NCBI GenBank assembly: GCA_035048495.1
Contig: CM068547.1
Location: 18,979,913-19,043,912, forward strand
From: Euptelea pleiosperma
Taxonomy: Eukaryota > Streptophyta > Magnoliopsida > Ranunculales > Eupteleaceae
Length of the DNA: 64,000 bases
Direction of reading: 5' to 3'
Shown here: positions 20,061-33,138 of the stretch, piece by piece
Layout: every line of letters begins with the position of its first letter
How positions within the stretch are numbered: the first letter of the stretch is position 1
Translations under genes and position numbers: made by a program
Notes under the pieces: model-generated
The model's database searches: none
What the model was told of the DNA's origin: nothing
Seen by the model: the letters and a program-made list of their open reading frames with translations, nothing else

Positions 20061-22264
20061 TTGTAAGTTAAACTTGATTTTTTTGTAATTTCTTATCATA
20101 AGTAGAGTTTAGAGGTTTTACATCGAATTCGTGCACATATTTAAGGAAAAGTTTGGAGAAAATTGTAATCTTCTTTGTTTTCACCTTAAACGTCTATAAT
20201 CATACATAAATAAATTAGATGTTATATAACTTAGATCTATAACTTTGATTATTTTTGTAAGACATTTTAAAAAACAATTCAAAACCATTTTTGAACATGA
20301 TTTTTATAAGTATTTGAAAGAGTTTTAACATATCAATCAAATGTTTTAAGTTAATAATAAGTATGACTTTTGAATTATAAATAATGTTCATTCATTAATT
20401 TAAATGAATATGATTAATATTTATTTATAATTGATTTTAAGTAATTAAAAATATTAATTTTTTATTTTTGAAAAAAATAAAAAATATTTTGATAAATAAA
20501 AAATCATAATGCATCAAATGCATGCATATGCAATGAATTTTTTAATTTCTAATTAGTTCAAGTATTTTTATTTATTAAAATAAATAACGTTTTATTTTGT
20601 AACTTTCCTATCGATAATGTAAAGTTCTATGTTGATAATGAAAAGTTTAGGTTGTCAATCCCATGAATAATTAGTTTTTCCGTAATTTATATTGCTTAGT
20701 TAGAAGTTCGCTGAAGACTGAAGTGTCAAAGATCAAGTAGACTTCATCAACAAATCAAAGAAGAATTAAAGTTGAATAAAACCAACTCAAATGGTCAAGC
20801 TCAACTGAATACAAAGTCAAGCTCAAGCATGAAGATGTGAAGTAAATGATCAAAGTACGTTCTCATTCAACGAACGTTCAACTATCAAGAATCTTGTGTT
20901 GCGGTACCTTCGTACATCTAAGGATGCACCGCGGGTTGCCAACGGATCGATTTGATCCTAGATGTCCCTTGGTTCTATTCGTATTGTTTGGAGGCTATCC
21001 TAATCATATAGGATGGTTCTTGTATAATTTGAGTTTATTGGCGAAGGTCTTCGAAAATCGGCTGATCGACCCTTTTGAGTGGCCGACCAGAGTCTTCTTA
21101 CTCTCATACAGTAAAGGTATTTTCTATTCCGACCTCAACAGTCAACTAGCCACATTGTAAGGTTGACTGGAGTGCGGTCGACCCCCTTATTTCGGATCTC
21201 ATTTTGACTTCATCTCTTGTGCGATTGTTGGCGCACTTAAGTCATTCAAACGGCTCTTTTAGGTTCGTTTATCTTGCTTGGGTATAGCCTTATATAATGA
21301 GACTAAACCTATCAATGGAGTAGCTCAATCAAGCTATCTTTCTGACTCCCATTCTTTGATTAACATCTCTTGAGTCTAGAGATTTAGAATTTGAGAGAGC
21401 TTCACTCGAGCAAACATAGTTGACCATTTGTGAAGGCTCTAATTGTTTGAGTAAGCTTCCCCTGAGCCAATCTAGTTCATATTGTGTGAAAGCTCTAATT
21501 AGTAGAAGAGACAACAAACGCATTGATTCTTGTAATCATCTTCTTCCAAGAAGAGGATCATCTGAGGCTGAGTCTCTGTGGCGAATTATTCTTCAAGGAT
21601 TCACCATTTTATCGAATTCATCAAAATATAAGTATCTCTAAGAACAAACATTTTAGAGTGAATTCAAAATTATCAAACTTGATTATTTGAGATTGGTAGA
21701 TGAGTGGGTACTCATCAAATTGAGTTGAGGAATGTGGAATCCTTGCGAAATCTGTTTCTCCAATTATTACGGGCCTAGTCTGACTCTTTAGGTGAATCGA
21801 GAAGTGATTCTTGTGTAGATCGAGTTAAGAATTGTAGATCCGTGAGAAGATTACTTCTTTAAAGAGTACTGGCCCAGGCTGACTCTCTAGGTGAATGAGA
21901 AGCGATTTTCGTTATATTGAGACTAAGTGAATCTTAGTTGTTCGATTATTTATTTCGATTGGAAATGTTATAATGCATGATTGAAATAATATAATACTAC
22001 TCGTGTTGAGTATTGGACAGTAGACGTAGGGGCAGAGTCGCTGAACCACTATAAATTTGTCTCGTGTGATTGTGAATGTTTGCATATCTTGTCTCAAATT
22101 TACTCATATCTATGATCTGTGGATGATTAGTATTTTGACTGTTTGATCATTTTCCACCTTGTGTGATTATTAATTCTTAATCTATATAGAATCCGCAGAG
22201 AAATTAAAAATTATCCTATTCACCCCACTCTAAGATATAATGTTGTAATTAAAAAGGATTTGCA
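20061..22264 (+). repeat. SIRE-like copia 5' LTR region
   Basis: Very AT-rich (20080-20690), then text with recurring TCAAG motifs (20740-20870), ending TTTGCA at 22264 before a primer site. The right end is set by the primer site; I could not find the left end of the LTR or its partner, so the LTR may start anywhere in this block. No gene recognised. Confidence 0.6.
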
Positions 22265-22266
22265 AT

Positions 22267-22278
22267 TGGTATCAGAGC
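22267..22278 (+). promoter_or_regulatory. SIRE-like copia primer-binding site
   Basis: TGGTATCAGAGC two bases after the LTR end at 22264; initiator-Met tRNA primer. Confidence 0.9.
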
Positions 22279-22329
22279 GTAGGTCACTTTGAGAAAGGCT
22301 TAACAACCCAAGTGTGATTCTCAGTTCTT

Positions 22330-24060
22330 TTGGAATAACCACGAGTCAAGAGGGATTCTCTGTATCTAGACCTCCTCCATTCAATAGTACTAATTATGCC
22401 GATTGGAAGGCCAGAATGAAGATTTTCATAAAATCTCTTGATGAATGGATTTGGAAATCAGTAGAATTATGATGGACATCCCGTACTGTTGCAACTACTA
22501 TTGGTGAGCTAACTACCATTATTAAGGCTAAATTAGAATGGAGTGTGTGAGATAAGGAAGCCTACATGTTCAATAATTGAGCATTGAATGCTATTGTGCT
22601 TTATCTCCTAAAGAGTTTAAAAGAATTATTGCATGTGAGACTTAAAAACAAGAATGTGACATTTTGGAAATGACCCATGAAGGAACAAACTCTGTTAAAG
22701 TGTCTAAACTTTAAATGCTCACAACATAGTTTGAAATCATAAGAATGAATGATGAGGAAAGTTTCACATACATCTACACTAAAGTGAGTGAAACAATCAA
22801 TTCTATATGGGGTCTTGGTGAAGCTATTCCAGAACAAAAAATTATTAGAAAAACTCTGAGATCTTTGCCTGATAGGTTTCACTCTAAAATAATGGCTATT
22901 GAAGAAAGTAAAAATGTTGATCTAATAAAATTAAAAAAAATAATGAGATCAATTCAAACATTTGAACTTAAACTTCTCACCTAAGAAAAGAGGATTAGCT
23001 CTAAAAACCTCTTAAAAGTAATTAAGAGAAGAAACTGACTCTGATGAGTCTAATAAGATTGATGAAAAAGTTGCTATATTTGTTACGAAATTCAAAAAGT
23101 TTTTCAGAAACAAAGATAAGAAAAATTTCATACAAAGGAATAAGAAACCTTTTGAAAAATTTGATAAATACAAAAATGGAGAAACAGTAAAGATGAAGTT
23201 TAATGTTATAAATGTAGAGAGTTTGGTCATATCTTTATTGACTATCCTCGCAATGTTAAGAAAGGAAAAACAAAAGCTATGAAGGCTGTTGCTTGGGATA
23301 TGAATAATGATGAATCCGATACGGAAATGAACATATCTAATGATGATGAAGAATCATCTAATGTTAGATCTTTAATGACTATTGCTAATCTAAATGAAAA
23401 TCATCACTTAAAGAATACTGAAATTGAACATGAAACTGACTTAAGTGATGATGAAGGTGAAAGAAGACATTCAGAAAGCATTTAACAATTTGTATAAGAA
23501 AGCCTAAATTTGACAAAATCTTGTGATACCTTGAAAAATGAAAAAAAATTAAATTATATTGTGAAAATGCTTCACTAAAAATTGAATTAGAAAATCTATA
23601 TCAAACGGTGAAGGATAAAGATAATGAAGCGATACTTATTCTGAGCAGAGAACAAGAACTTGAACATGAAATTGAAAAATTAAGTCTCGAAAGGAATGAT
23701 TTAGAAGTCAAGAATAGAACCTTAATCAGAAATATTATACAGGGAAATTCTAGACTTGAACATCTACTAACCCTGGGAAAAGCAAACAAAGATAGGAGAT
23801 GACTTGGATATAATAGAAAAGTTTCAAAAAATTCTACTCTAAAATTGTGTTTGTAAAAGCTACTATAGATTTAACTCAAAATGAACAAACTGAAAAATTA
23901 AATATCATTTGTCATTACTGTAGTCATTCTAGACATAAAAAATATAGCCGTCTTGTGCTTAAAAAGAAGTTAGAATTTCTAAAGAAAAAGGAAGAAAATG
24001 AAAGAATGAAAAACCTACAGATTTTGGAAGAAACCAGAAAATAAAACAAAGAAAAAGAAT
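22330..24060 (+). pseudogene. SIRE/Maximus-like copia gag
   Basis: Gag in several frames. It begins with SRPPPFNSTNYADWKARMKIF, the copia gag N-terminal signature, then KVSETINSIWGLGEAIPEQ and LRSLPDRFHSKIMAIEESK, a zinc knuckle near 23205-23250 (KCREFGHIFIDYP, last Cys now Tyr), an acidic tract (DESDTEMNISNDDEESS) and a coiled-coil-like part (EQELEHEIEKLSLERNDLE). Long gags with acidic and coiled-coil tails are typical of the SIRE/Maximus lineage. At least six stops or frameshifts: an old, dead copy. Confidence 0.85.
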
Positions 24061-24571
24061 TGTTTATGAATGTAGCTACTTTAAATGCTAGAGCAAGAGC
24101 CATAAAAGAAAATATCAATATCTCTCTAACCAACAAGAAAAATAATGATACATCTCTTGTACGAAGTTGGAAAAAAAATTTGGTTGAAAAATATTTTGTT
24201 ATTCATACTGCTTTAATTGCAAATGAAACTTCTAAGTGGTATTTGGATAGTGGATGCTCCAGACACATGAGTAGAGAAAGATATCATTTTATTTTTTTAA
24301 TGAATGCCATGATGGTAATGTTATATTTGGTTATGGTAGTAGTGCTAAAATTATTGGTAGATGGACTATTCAAGGTCTAGGAATACCTAAGATCGAAAAT
24401 GTAATGTGTGTGGATGGTATGAAACATAACCTGTTTAGTATTAGTCAGATTTTTGACAAAGACCAGATATGCAAGTCTTCCAAAAAAAAATGTAAAATCA
24501 TAAACAAGAAGTCTAACAAGGTTATAATTCAAGGAAATAGAACTTCTAATAATTGTTATGTCTTTGAGACT
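24060..24571 (+). pseudogene. SIRE-like protease start
   Basis: Contains SKWYLDSGCSRHMSRERYHF, where DSG is the aspartic protease site, and downstream FGYGSSAKIIG-like and VMCVDGMKHNLFSISQI text in other frames. The domain is cut at 24571 by a solo LTR whose target duplication AGACT (24567-24571) ends this block. Confidence 0.8.
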
Positions 24572-25151
24572 TGAAAATAGGATTTTCCCGCGTCGTTGGT
24601 TTCAGAAATCCTAGATCTCAACAATATTTGTAATTATCCGATTCTTTTTCACTCAAATCCTGCAAAAATCACAGGGTTGTACAGTGGCTCGTGTCGGATG
24701 TCGATCCGCACTCGGGGTTAGTTTGCGTAATTCAACGACATGAAATGACGGATTTTTATCAAGAAAACATGGAGAGGTGAGAATGGTGATGGATTTAAAA
24801 CATTCTTAGTGATTTTTAGAGAGAGAAATTACCACAAATAATCAAAAACACAAAAGTAAACTAACAAATGCAAAAATAATAATTTTATTCATCCTCAATG
24901 AGTCTTACAAAATCAAACTAAATTCAAAAATTAACCTAGAAAACCATAAAAATTAGAGAGAGAAATGAGAAAATGTAGAGAGAGAAACATCGAAGAAGGC
25001 TATCCTAGAGAGAGAAAATATGGGGGAGAGAGAAAGTGGAGAGATCTAGAGAGAGAAGAGAACTCTTACCTTGGAGTGGAGACGAATCAGCAAGGATGGG
25101 CAGCAACTAAAGACAAGAAGCTTTACCTCTTCCCACCTTCATTCTTCTTTA

Positions 25152-25185
<34 letters not shown>

Positions 25186-25981
25186 GTTTTATTTTCTTGA
25201 GAAGATGAATATCAAGGAAGGAAAGAACGGTTTCAAGAGGTGGAGTGTATCAAGGGGGGAAGATGGAACGTGAATCCAGCCATGGGGAGTGACGGCTTGG
25301 GCTTTTGTGAGAAGATGGAATGGGCGTGGAGGAGATGAGAACGTGGGAGTGTGAGTGGGAGACGTTGGTGATGGTTCCGGCAGAGGTGAGTTGCAGTGTT
25401 GAAGATGGAGTGCAGATTCCGGCGAGCTTCTCGCCGGAATCAATGGCAAGAGGCGGTGAAATAGGTGCAGGCCATTGGATCTTGCCGATCTGATTTGTAG
25501 GGTCAAGGAGAAGGGAACCACGAGATGCTGGTTTGATAGGAATGAACCAGCAACAAGAGGTGACGTTGCTTTGGAGTTGGCTGACCGGAGTTGCAGACTG
25601 CAACTCCGGTAATAGAAAAGATGAAGAAGGACAAGCGGTGATGAGTGCAAATGTGCTGCTCTTTGGCACGTCTGTGTTTGTGTAAACCAGACCGTGATGA
25701 GCAAGAGCTGGGAAGGCAAATGGTGTTGCTCGTGGGGAGCAATAGGTAGTGGCTGGTGAGTTTCAGCAAGAAGAGAGAACTCTCTCCTTCAAGGAAAACG
25801 TGGAGCAATGGTGGAGGTAGCAACGGCGTGGTGGTGTGGGCGTAATGGCAGCAAGAAGAAGGAATTCTTCTTATTCCAAAACGTGGGGGGGGGGGGGGTC
25901 TAGGGTTTGATATCTCCACCCTTTATATATGGGAACCACGGTTTCTATTTCTTTAAAGCTCATTTTCCATCTTTTGGTAGG

Positions 25982-26170
25982 AACCGTGGGTTCCTACATT
26001 AGAAACCCACGGTTTCTTAAAAATCTTTTGATTCTCCTTCATTTTTTTGGTAAAATCGTGGGTTCCCAGATTAGAATCCCACGATTTTTAAAAATTCTTT
26101 TCCACAAAATATCTTTTTCTAGAAAACCTTTGTATATAACCGTGGGTTCCTAACTTAGAAACCCACGTTT
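25982..26170. repeat. Three related hairpin repeats in solo LTR 1
   Basis: Palindromes at 25982-26014, 26052-26088 and 26138-26170, each built from CGTGGGTTCC and a matching GGAA/GAACCCACG arm around a short centre. Arms are kept while spacers differ. Confidence 0.85.
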
Positions 26171-26639
26171 CTAAAATGTAAATACCTCCATTTTTTGAAA
26201 AGATTGAGTCAAAAAATTCCTTTTTGAAAAATGTTTGATTTTTAAAAATTCTTTTCAAAATTCTCTTCTTTCCTTCTTTAGCAGCCATTTCCAGTCCATG
26301 TTGGGTATGTGGGTCCCACTGGATGGCTGGGCCATGGGTAATGGGCCCGGGCCCGCACTTCATCTTGGCTTAGGCCCATAGGATTGAACATGAAGTGATG
26401 AGGGCCATTGGATTTATGAGATGGTAAAATGGATGATTGGGGACTGACTGAGCGATCGCATGGTAGAGATGGACGGTGATGATCGAGTAATGGAAATTGG
26501 CCAAGGTAGGCCATAGAATTGAGTGATTGAGGGAGGGGAGAGGATCGGATGATGTGGATTCAAGAGTAGAGAGAGAATGATGGTTTGGAGAGAGAGAGGA
26601 GAGAAGAGAGAGAAATATTACAAAATAAAGAGAAAAATG

Positions 26640-26712
26640 ATAGTATAGGGGCTTGAACCTTGGTCTTTGACTTGGTCTTCTGCATGCTTTACCAATTGAG
26701 CAAGTCCTCATC
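26640..26712 (-). other. tRNA-like block in Athila LTR
   Basis: On the minus strand it reads like a tRNA: TTGCTCAATTGG (A-box-like, in a D-arm closed by TGCT/AGCA) followed after about 35 bases by GGTTCAAGCCC (B-box-like). No CCA end or sound acceptor stem is seen, so it is not called a tRNA gene. Related, more diverged blocks sit at the same place in the other Athila LTRs. Confidence 0.55.
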
Positions 26713-27164
26713 TTGTGTTAGTTGATAAGCTTTAATCTCCTTAGTCTCTTCTTTGAGGGCTTGCCTCTCCTTCTCTCTTAATCTTCTTTCAGGCTTTTCC
26801 GACTCTCTGGCTCTCCCGTCTTTGGCCTACATCTTTTTGTCCAAGTCCACTGGCTCTTTATGCTTTGATTAAAGGCATTGTAGGTTGATTGTGGGCCCAC
26901 CAGTCTTGAGAACCGTCTGATCGGGTTTCCTGCGACAAAAGAAGCGCGTAATGAGACTCAATCAGAACGGCTTTATATCTAGACTTCCAAAAATGTGTTT
27001 AATGCATGCAAATATACCATTTCGTCCAGAAAAGTGTGTTTTACGCAATGAGATAGACTCTTACGTAGAAAAGTGGATAATTAGAGCAGTTTTACGTAGG
27101 AGAGTGCGATAACGCTAACAGGATAAGTGCTTAAAATAAGCACTTTTGAGCGAATATCAAGACT

Positions 27165-28034
27165 GGTAGTTCGATTAAGTGCAATATGGCACAAACAAAT
27201 GAAATCGAATTATGGCACGAACGTCTAGGGCACATAAATTTTAAAGACTTAGCCAAGATCAGTAGGAAATAATTAATTAGTGGAGTAAAAAACTTAATAA
27301 TAATTATCAAACTATTTGTGGGTCTTGTCTAAAAGGAAAACAAGTTAGAAGTCCATACAAAAAGGTTAAAAATATTAAAACCTCTAGATTTCTAGAACTA
27401 TTAAACATGGACCTTGTTGGACCCAATAGGACACAAAGTCTTAGAGGTAAAAGATATTTTTTGACTGTTGTTGATGATTTCTCTAGATTTACATGGGTAA
27501 CTTTCCTAAGAGAAAAATTTGAAGCTTTTGAGGAACTCATGAAATTCTATAAAAGGGTACAGAATGAGAAATGATTGTCTATTCTTAGGATTAGAAATGA
27601 CAATGGTGGAGAATTTGATAATCACAAGTTCATTGAGTATCGTGAGGAGAACGGGAATAAACATGAATTTTATGCGGCAAAGACACTTCAGCAGAATGGT
27701 GTAGTTGAGAGGAAAAATAGAACTATTGAGAAAATGAGAAGAGTCATGCTTGCGAGCAAAGATCTTATAGGAAATTTGTGGGCTGAAGTAGTGAATCCTG
27801 CATGTGACACGATCAATCGTGTTTATTTAAGGATAGGAACCTTGCTGACAACCTATGAGTTTTTGAATGGAGTCAAACCAAATGTAAAATATTTTAGAGT
27901 CTTTGGTAGTAAATGCTACATGCTTAGAGACAGAGAAAATCTTGAAAAGTTTGATTCTAAAAGTGATGAAGGTATTTTTCTAGGATACTCCACCAGAAGT
28001 AGAGCTTATAGGATCTTCAACAAAAGAACCTTAA
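27165..28034 (+). pseudogene. SIRE-like copia pre-integrase and integrase
   Basis: The host copia element resumes after the solo LTR: ELWHERLGHINFKDLAKI and CGSCLKGKQ (zinc-binding pre-integrase), NMDLVGPNRTQSLRGKRYFL, VVDDFSRFTWV, RNDNGGEFDN and NGVVERKNRTIEKMRRVML, which give the catalytic Asp, Asp and Glu. VFGSKCYMLRDRENLEKFD and GIFLGYSTRSRAYR follow. A frameshift near 27295 and a TGA near 27572 break it. It stops at 28034, where an Athila LTR begins; RT and RNase H are not in the window. Confidence 0.9.
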
Positions 28035-28441
28035 TGAAATTAAGGTTTTTCCGTGTCGTTAGATCGAAAACCCTTGTATTTCAACAATATTTGTAAATTC
28101 TCCAAATTGGTTCACTTAATCTGCAAATAAGCAGACTTGCACAGTGGCTCGTGTCGGATATCGTCCGCACTCGAAATTAGTTAGCACAATAAGAAACAAG
28201 AGTAATCGGAAAATGCTCAGAATAAATGGAAGGGTGAGAATGGTGGAGGTTGATTTAAAATATGCTTGAGATTGTTGTTAAAACTATTAGAATGAAAAAA
28301 ACATAAGAGAAAAGAGAATGAAAAAAACACAATAAATAAAAATAACTTAAACTTGAATTTAAAATTTGTTCATTAAACTAAAAACAAATGCTTACAATGC
28401 TTTATAACGGAAATAATATTAAACCAAATTAATCTAGAAAG
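28035..28441 (-). repeat. Athila D 3' LTR, truncated
   Basis: Starts TGAAATTAAGG on the plus strand, the terminus of the Athila LTR, and follows the LTR at 63540 closely for about 400 bp to AATCTAGAAAG. There it switches abruptly to gag sequence. Confidence 0.85.
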
Positions 28442-29804
28442 TCAGAAAGGTCTGTGGGACTCTTTGTTGATTCGGAAATGTGCTCGATTGTCCAGAGTAT
28501 TGACCCTGTTGGAACTGTTGGTTCTGAGTAGATGGGTACTGACTCTGCTGGTATTGTCCCTGATTGAATTGCCTATTGGGTTGATTGAACCCAGGAGGAT
28601 ACATACTCGGAGGTTGACGTGGAGGTTGAGCTTGTGGTTGAGTAGACTGAGGCCTCCAAGAGAAGTTAGGGTGGTTTCTCGTGTCCAGATGATAAGATTG
28701 ACTATACGAGTTCTGAGTGGGTGGTTTGTATGTGCTGAAAGCACAAACTTCTTCCTGAAGAGGATTAGACCATCCTTCATTCAAAGGACAATGCTCAGTA
28801 GTATGGGAGGGTTGCAGACAGAGGGTGCAGGATTCCATAGGGCTCTCGTGTCCCACATGCATGACTGGGGTAGATTGTTGAGTAGGCTTTTGTACAGACA
28901 CATCCAGTGCCGAGACTGACTTGCTCAACTCTTGAATGACAGATCGAAGCTCAGTATCAGCTGTAGCATCATGTCCCTTGGTTGTCCTTTGGACCGAAGT
29001 GGTTCGACTAAACTCTGAGTCAGTCGTCCAATGTTGAGAGTTTTCTCCTAACTCTCCCAAGAATTTGTATGCATCGGTCGGAGTTTGGTGCAGGAATTTT
29101 CCTTGGCACATTGACTCTACCATGGTCCGGGACTCATCAGTAAGTCCCTTGTAGAAGACATGGACAAGATTGCCCTTGTCGATGCTATGGTGGGGACACT
29201 TAGTCAGGTAGTCTTGGAATCTATCCCACACTTCGAAAAATTTCTCATCGGACTTCTGTCGAAAGTCCTGGATGAGTTGCTTCATTTGGTTGGTCCGAGT
29301 CATGGGGTAGAATTTAGACATGAATTTGCCCACCAATTCTTTCCAACTGCTGATTGAATCAGCGGGTAAGGATTAGAGCCAATCTGAGGCTCGGTCTTTG
29401 AGCGAGAATGGAAAAACTCGCAGACGCACATTGTCATCATCGAGGTTCTGATTCTTGAAAAGTAGGATGACATGTTGGAATTCCCTAATATGGGAATATG
29501 GGTCTTCTCTTGGGAGACCACGAAAGGTAGGCAGCATTTGGATCGTCTGCGGTCTGATCTCAAACTGTACCGCCGTAGTAGGTAGGAGAATAATGCAAGT
29601 GGGTGGATTCGCAGAGATAGGGGCGAACGTCTCGATAAGAGGTCGTTCGACTCCCATGACTACAAAGGTAGTAGAACTGGGGGAGGCGGGTGGGGAAAGA
29701 GATGGGGAAGAATTCAGTGGAGGATCCACTGTAGGGACGTGATTCTCAGATTGAATCAAGCGCTTGTTCGGACGATTCCAAACGGGCATACGCGATTGAG
29801 GCAA
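28442..29804 (-). pseudogene. Athila gag (element C), one nonsense codon
   Basis: Nearly the same gag as element A at 41336-42835. One frame runs from the ATG at 29804 down to 28442, interrupted only by TAA at 29375-29373 where A has a Tyr codon. It holds the capsid segment LPTFRGLPREDPYSHIREF, SWKELVGKFMSKFYP, KGLTDESRTMVESMCQGKF and a zinc-knuckle-like CTLCLQPSHTTEHC. The last ~40 residues and all of pol are missing: the sequence joins a different LTR subfamily at 28441. A deletion product. Confidence 0.9.
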
Positions 29805-30672
29805 GCTCTATACTTGGCAAAAAGTTGCCAGAGAGGAACACTATCCTAAATGATGCACACCAAGCACAGATAATCCTATTCTAAGCAATCAGGATATATT
29901 TTAGGAATTATCTTTGTTAGTTTTGGAGCTAGAGTAGATTATGACAGTGGGCGGACCATTAGTTTATCTTTTAACCGCCGGACTAACTGTTTTGCACTCA
30001 GAGGTTCTCACCAGGCTACACTCTTCAGAGCGAATCCTTTAGTACTAACTCTAGTTAACAACAAGGCAATCCGAAGCCTAGACAGACGTGCGACACAATG
30101 GCTGACTTAAGTACGTCCCAGACTAACCAGATTGGTCAAGTGGATAAGAAGAGTGTTCCCTCGGGTTAAGCTAGGGTTGATGCGTGTTCCTAGTCCACAC
30201 GCAACTAACCGCCGAATAGTCCAAGACGCCACTTCGAGCTCAGTGTACTTGAGTAGCAGGGACTTATGGGTGTGTTAGACAACAGGGACCCGCGCTCGTG
30301 GTCTTATTTCGATTGGATGTTAAGCGGGTTCGCTTTGCGTGGATTTTTCCTTGAACACCGGGCTAATTGGCTCTAATTCTTGATTATTTTTAATTAGATG
30401 GAGCCTTGGGATCAAATCAGTTGGAATGATGAGGTGGGTGATGAAATCCCACCAGTTTCAATTTGGAGCTGGGTCTGCTCTCTTAGAGTTGATTGATTAA
30501 CGGCCACGCCACGCAAGTCGAATAATATGTATGCGAAAGCAAATAGACAAGCGGCAATGATGCACCCAATAACACCGTATCGCACTCAAGGCGAGGATAG
30601 GGACTTACCTCCCGTGGGCCACGCCACGGGGTCGCCTCCGTGGGTTAGAGAGGGGTATCCTAATGGGCTTGG
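29805..30672 (-). other. Athila C leader, interrupted
   Basis: Untranslated leader matching 42836-43710 of element A (shared GATGCACACCAAGCACAG and CGTGGGCCACGCCACGGGG). No coding potential. It is cut at 30672 by an LTR in the opposite orientation. Confidence 0.85.
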
Positions 30673-31714
30673 TGATATTCGCTCAAAAGTGCTTATTTTA
30701 AGCAATTATCCTTTTAGCGTTATTGCATTCTCCTACGTAAAATACTCTATTTACCTACTTTTCTACGTAAGAGTCTCTTCTGTTGCGTAGAACACACTTT
30801 TCTGGACGAAATGGTATATTTGCATGCATTAAACACATTTTCGGAAGTCTAAATATTAAGCCGTTCTGATAAAGTCTCATTACGCGCTTCTTCTGTAGCA
30901 GGAAACCCCGATGGGATGGTTCTCGAGACTTGTGGGCCCAAATCGATCATGAAAGCCCATTATCAAAGCTTAACAAGCCCACATGCTATGACTACAAGAT
31001 ATGGGCCAAATATGGGCTGAATAAGAGGACCAAAAAGCCGGCCCAAAGAACGAAGAGAGTAGGAGAGCCAATGACCAAGAGATGGACCAAAGCGTTTAAA
31101 GCCACATGAGTCAGCAAAGAATGATGGTCGACTCTACTGGAGAAGCGTGAGGATGGTCACAGTGAAGACCAGGGTTCCAGACCCTCCGCCAGTGCTTTTT
31201 TCCATTTTTTTTGATACTTTTTCTCTCATCTCTTCTTATTCTCTCTCTCTCTTCATCTCTCGGTCCTCGAATCTACTAACCTAACCCCAGAACTCCTACC
31301 CATCGGCTCTATCTCATCTCCCTTAGCTTTCTGACCGTTGGATCTTCAATCAGACCGTTGGATCTCTCTAGATCCGTCGATTTACCAATCTGGGTCCCAA
31401 TCAAGTCACCATCCATCCGATCGCCATCAGACTGTCTGTCACATCATCTTGTGAGACGATGGACATCATCAATCCATATGGGCCAGTAGCCGGGCCCATC
31501 TTCATCGACCCGCTGTCCGACCAGTTAGTGGACCCCGCGAATTTCAAAATAATTTTAATTAAATGGGGGGTCCACTAATTGGGGAGATTCCCCATAGAAA
31601 AGTAGGTTTTTACTTAAAAAAAAAAAATAAAAAAAAAAAAAATTATTTTTCTTATTTTTTATTTTCAAAAATCCTCTATTTCCATTAAAGGAAATAGGGA
31701 AGCTTTAAAAGGGG
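30673..31714 (+). repeat. Athila LTR, opposite orientation, truncated (G)
   Basis: Starts TGATATTCGCTC directly after CTTGG (30668-30672), a possible target duplication with no partner left. About 1040 bp match the U3 side of other Athila LTRs, including the tRNA-like block at 31123-31200 followed by a T run. It breaks off in AGCTTTAAAAGGGG where element B begins. Confidence 0.9.
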
Positions 31715-32629
31715 GGATACCCAGATACGACCCGAAAATCCGTGGATCGACCCGTACCCGAACCCAGAGGTGATCCATGAATGTCCCCTAGTGGTCCAAT
31801 TAGGTCAATTAGACTACTAAGGTTCATTCGAAAACCCACTAAGTAAAAAGAGAGTCTAGAGGTAGGAAACAAATAATTCAAATAATTTATAATTCAAATA
31901 ATTCAATCAATCAACTAAATGTGGAGAGATGGAAGTGAGAACATGCTCTCAAACAAAGGCTTACATGCCCGTGAAAATAAATAAATAATGTTATAAAATA
32001 ATCAAATACAACTTTCTAAAGTGTGGGATCGACTCCCAAATCCTCGCTGATCTCCTCGAATGCACCAGAGTCTTTCGTCTCAAAATCATCTCACGTATCC
32101 GGCTCCTCAAAATCTGAAAATGGTATCGGTGTAGCACCGTGAGCCGAGGCCCAGTAATACAACAATGTGCATGGTATGATATCATACTATACAAGTTTTT
32201 TAATCAAGGTATGTATCTCAATCGTATAATAATGATGGCATGAATATGAGAATGAATGCAGATGAGTAAGGGATGCCAATGCAACTAGTACCCATAACCA
32301 CATAGGGTCTCCATCTCCTTCCCGCACTGGAAGCGGTCTCATCGACCCATCTGCAGGATATAATAACGTCTGGGGCCTTTCACCCTAGGGTACCGAACCC
32401 TGATTAATTGATAAAACTAATATAAACGTATATAATATACTTCAACCCCGTTCCCTTATGCACCCCTTATATGAAATGACGTGATGATCATGGTATGACA
32501 ACAAGATGTACTAGGGTTACATGACATAAGCACACATGTATTTAACATTTAAATAAAAATATAAAATGAACCAATGATCATTAAGAGTAATAATATGGGA
32601 ACGAATTAGGGTTAACCATGAATAACATG

Positions 32630-33050
32630 TAACAATCACCGAAGGTCACGATCAACACGAATAAATAATATAAGCAGAAATCACAAGACAATCCAACACA
32701 CCATGGCCGAACCCTATGAGGGATCCATGACACAAGGTCGAACCCTAAAGAGGGATCCAAGACACTTGGCCGAACCCTATGAGGGATCCAAGACACATGG
32801 GTGGGATCCCCATGCATACAAGTATAGGTCGAACCATCTAGGTAAAATAGTCAATAAGACATGACCAAATATCACAATCAACATCGATGAATAATATAAG
32901 TGAAAATCGCAAGAGAATCCAACACGCTATGGCCGAACTCTATGAAGGATCCATGACACAATGTCGAACCCTATGAGAGATCCAAGACACATGGGTGGGA
33001 TCCCCATGCATACAGGTATAGGTCAAACCATCTAGGGTTTAGTCAAACAA
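32630..33050. repeat. Duplicated GGATCC-rich minisatellite in LTR B
   Basis: Units with GTCGAACCCTATGAG and GGATCCAAGACAC at about 32-bp spacing, the whole block occurring twice (about 32640-32845 and 32865-33045), each copy ending GGGTGGGATCCCCATGCATAC. Confidence 0.85.
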
Positions 33051-33138
33051 CAAGGTTAAAACCTTAATAGTTAATAATCATGACCGAACCACGAACAATT
33101 AATAGGTTTTTTATAAAAAATGTACTGTATTATAAAAA

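Larger units (their letters stand above)
24572..27159 (-). mobile_element. Athila solo LTR 1, target duplication AGACT
   Basis: 2588 bp. On the plus strand it starts TGAAAATAGG and ends CGAATATCA; in Athila sense it is TGATATTCG...CTATTTTCA. AGACT flanks both sides (24567-24571, 27160-27164), so this is a clean solo LTR left by recombination between two LTRs. It holds a T30 run (25155-25184), palindromes, three hairpin repeats (25982-26170) and a tRNA-like block (26640-26712). Open frames inside are low-complexity and not considered genes. Confidence 0.95.

Noticed and set aside
20846..21160. 104-codon open frame
   Set aside because: Inside the copia LTR region, no domain and no similarity I recognise.
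25189..25919. Ser/Pro-rich antisense frames up to 176 codons
   Set aside because: Inside solo LTR 1, biased composition, no recognisable domain.
26640..26712. A functional tRNA gene
   Set aside because: A- and B-box-like words are present but acceptor stem and anticodon arm do not pair convincingly; kept only as a tRNA-like block.
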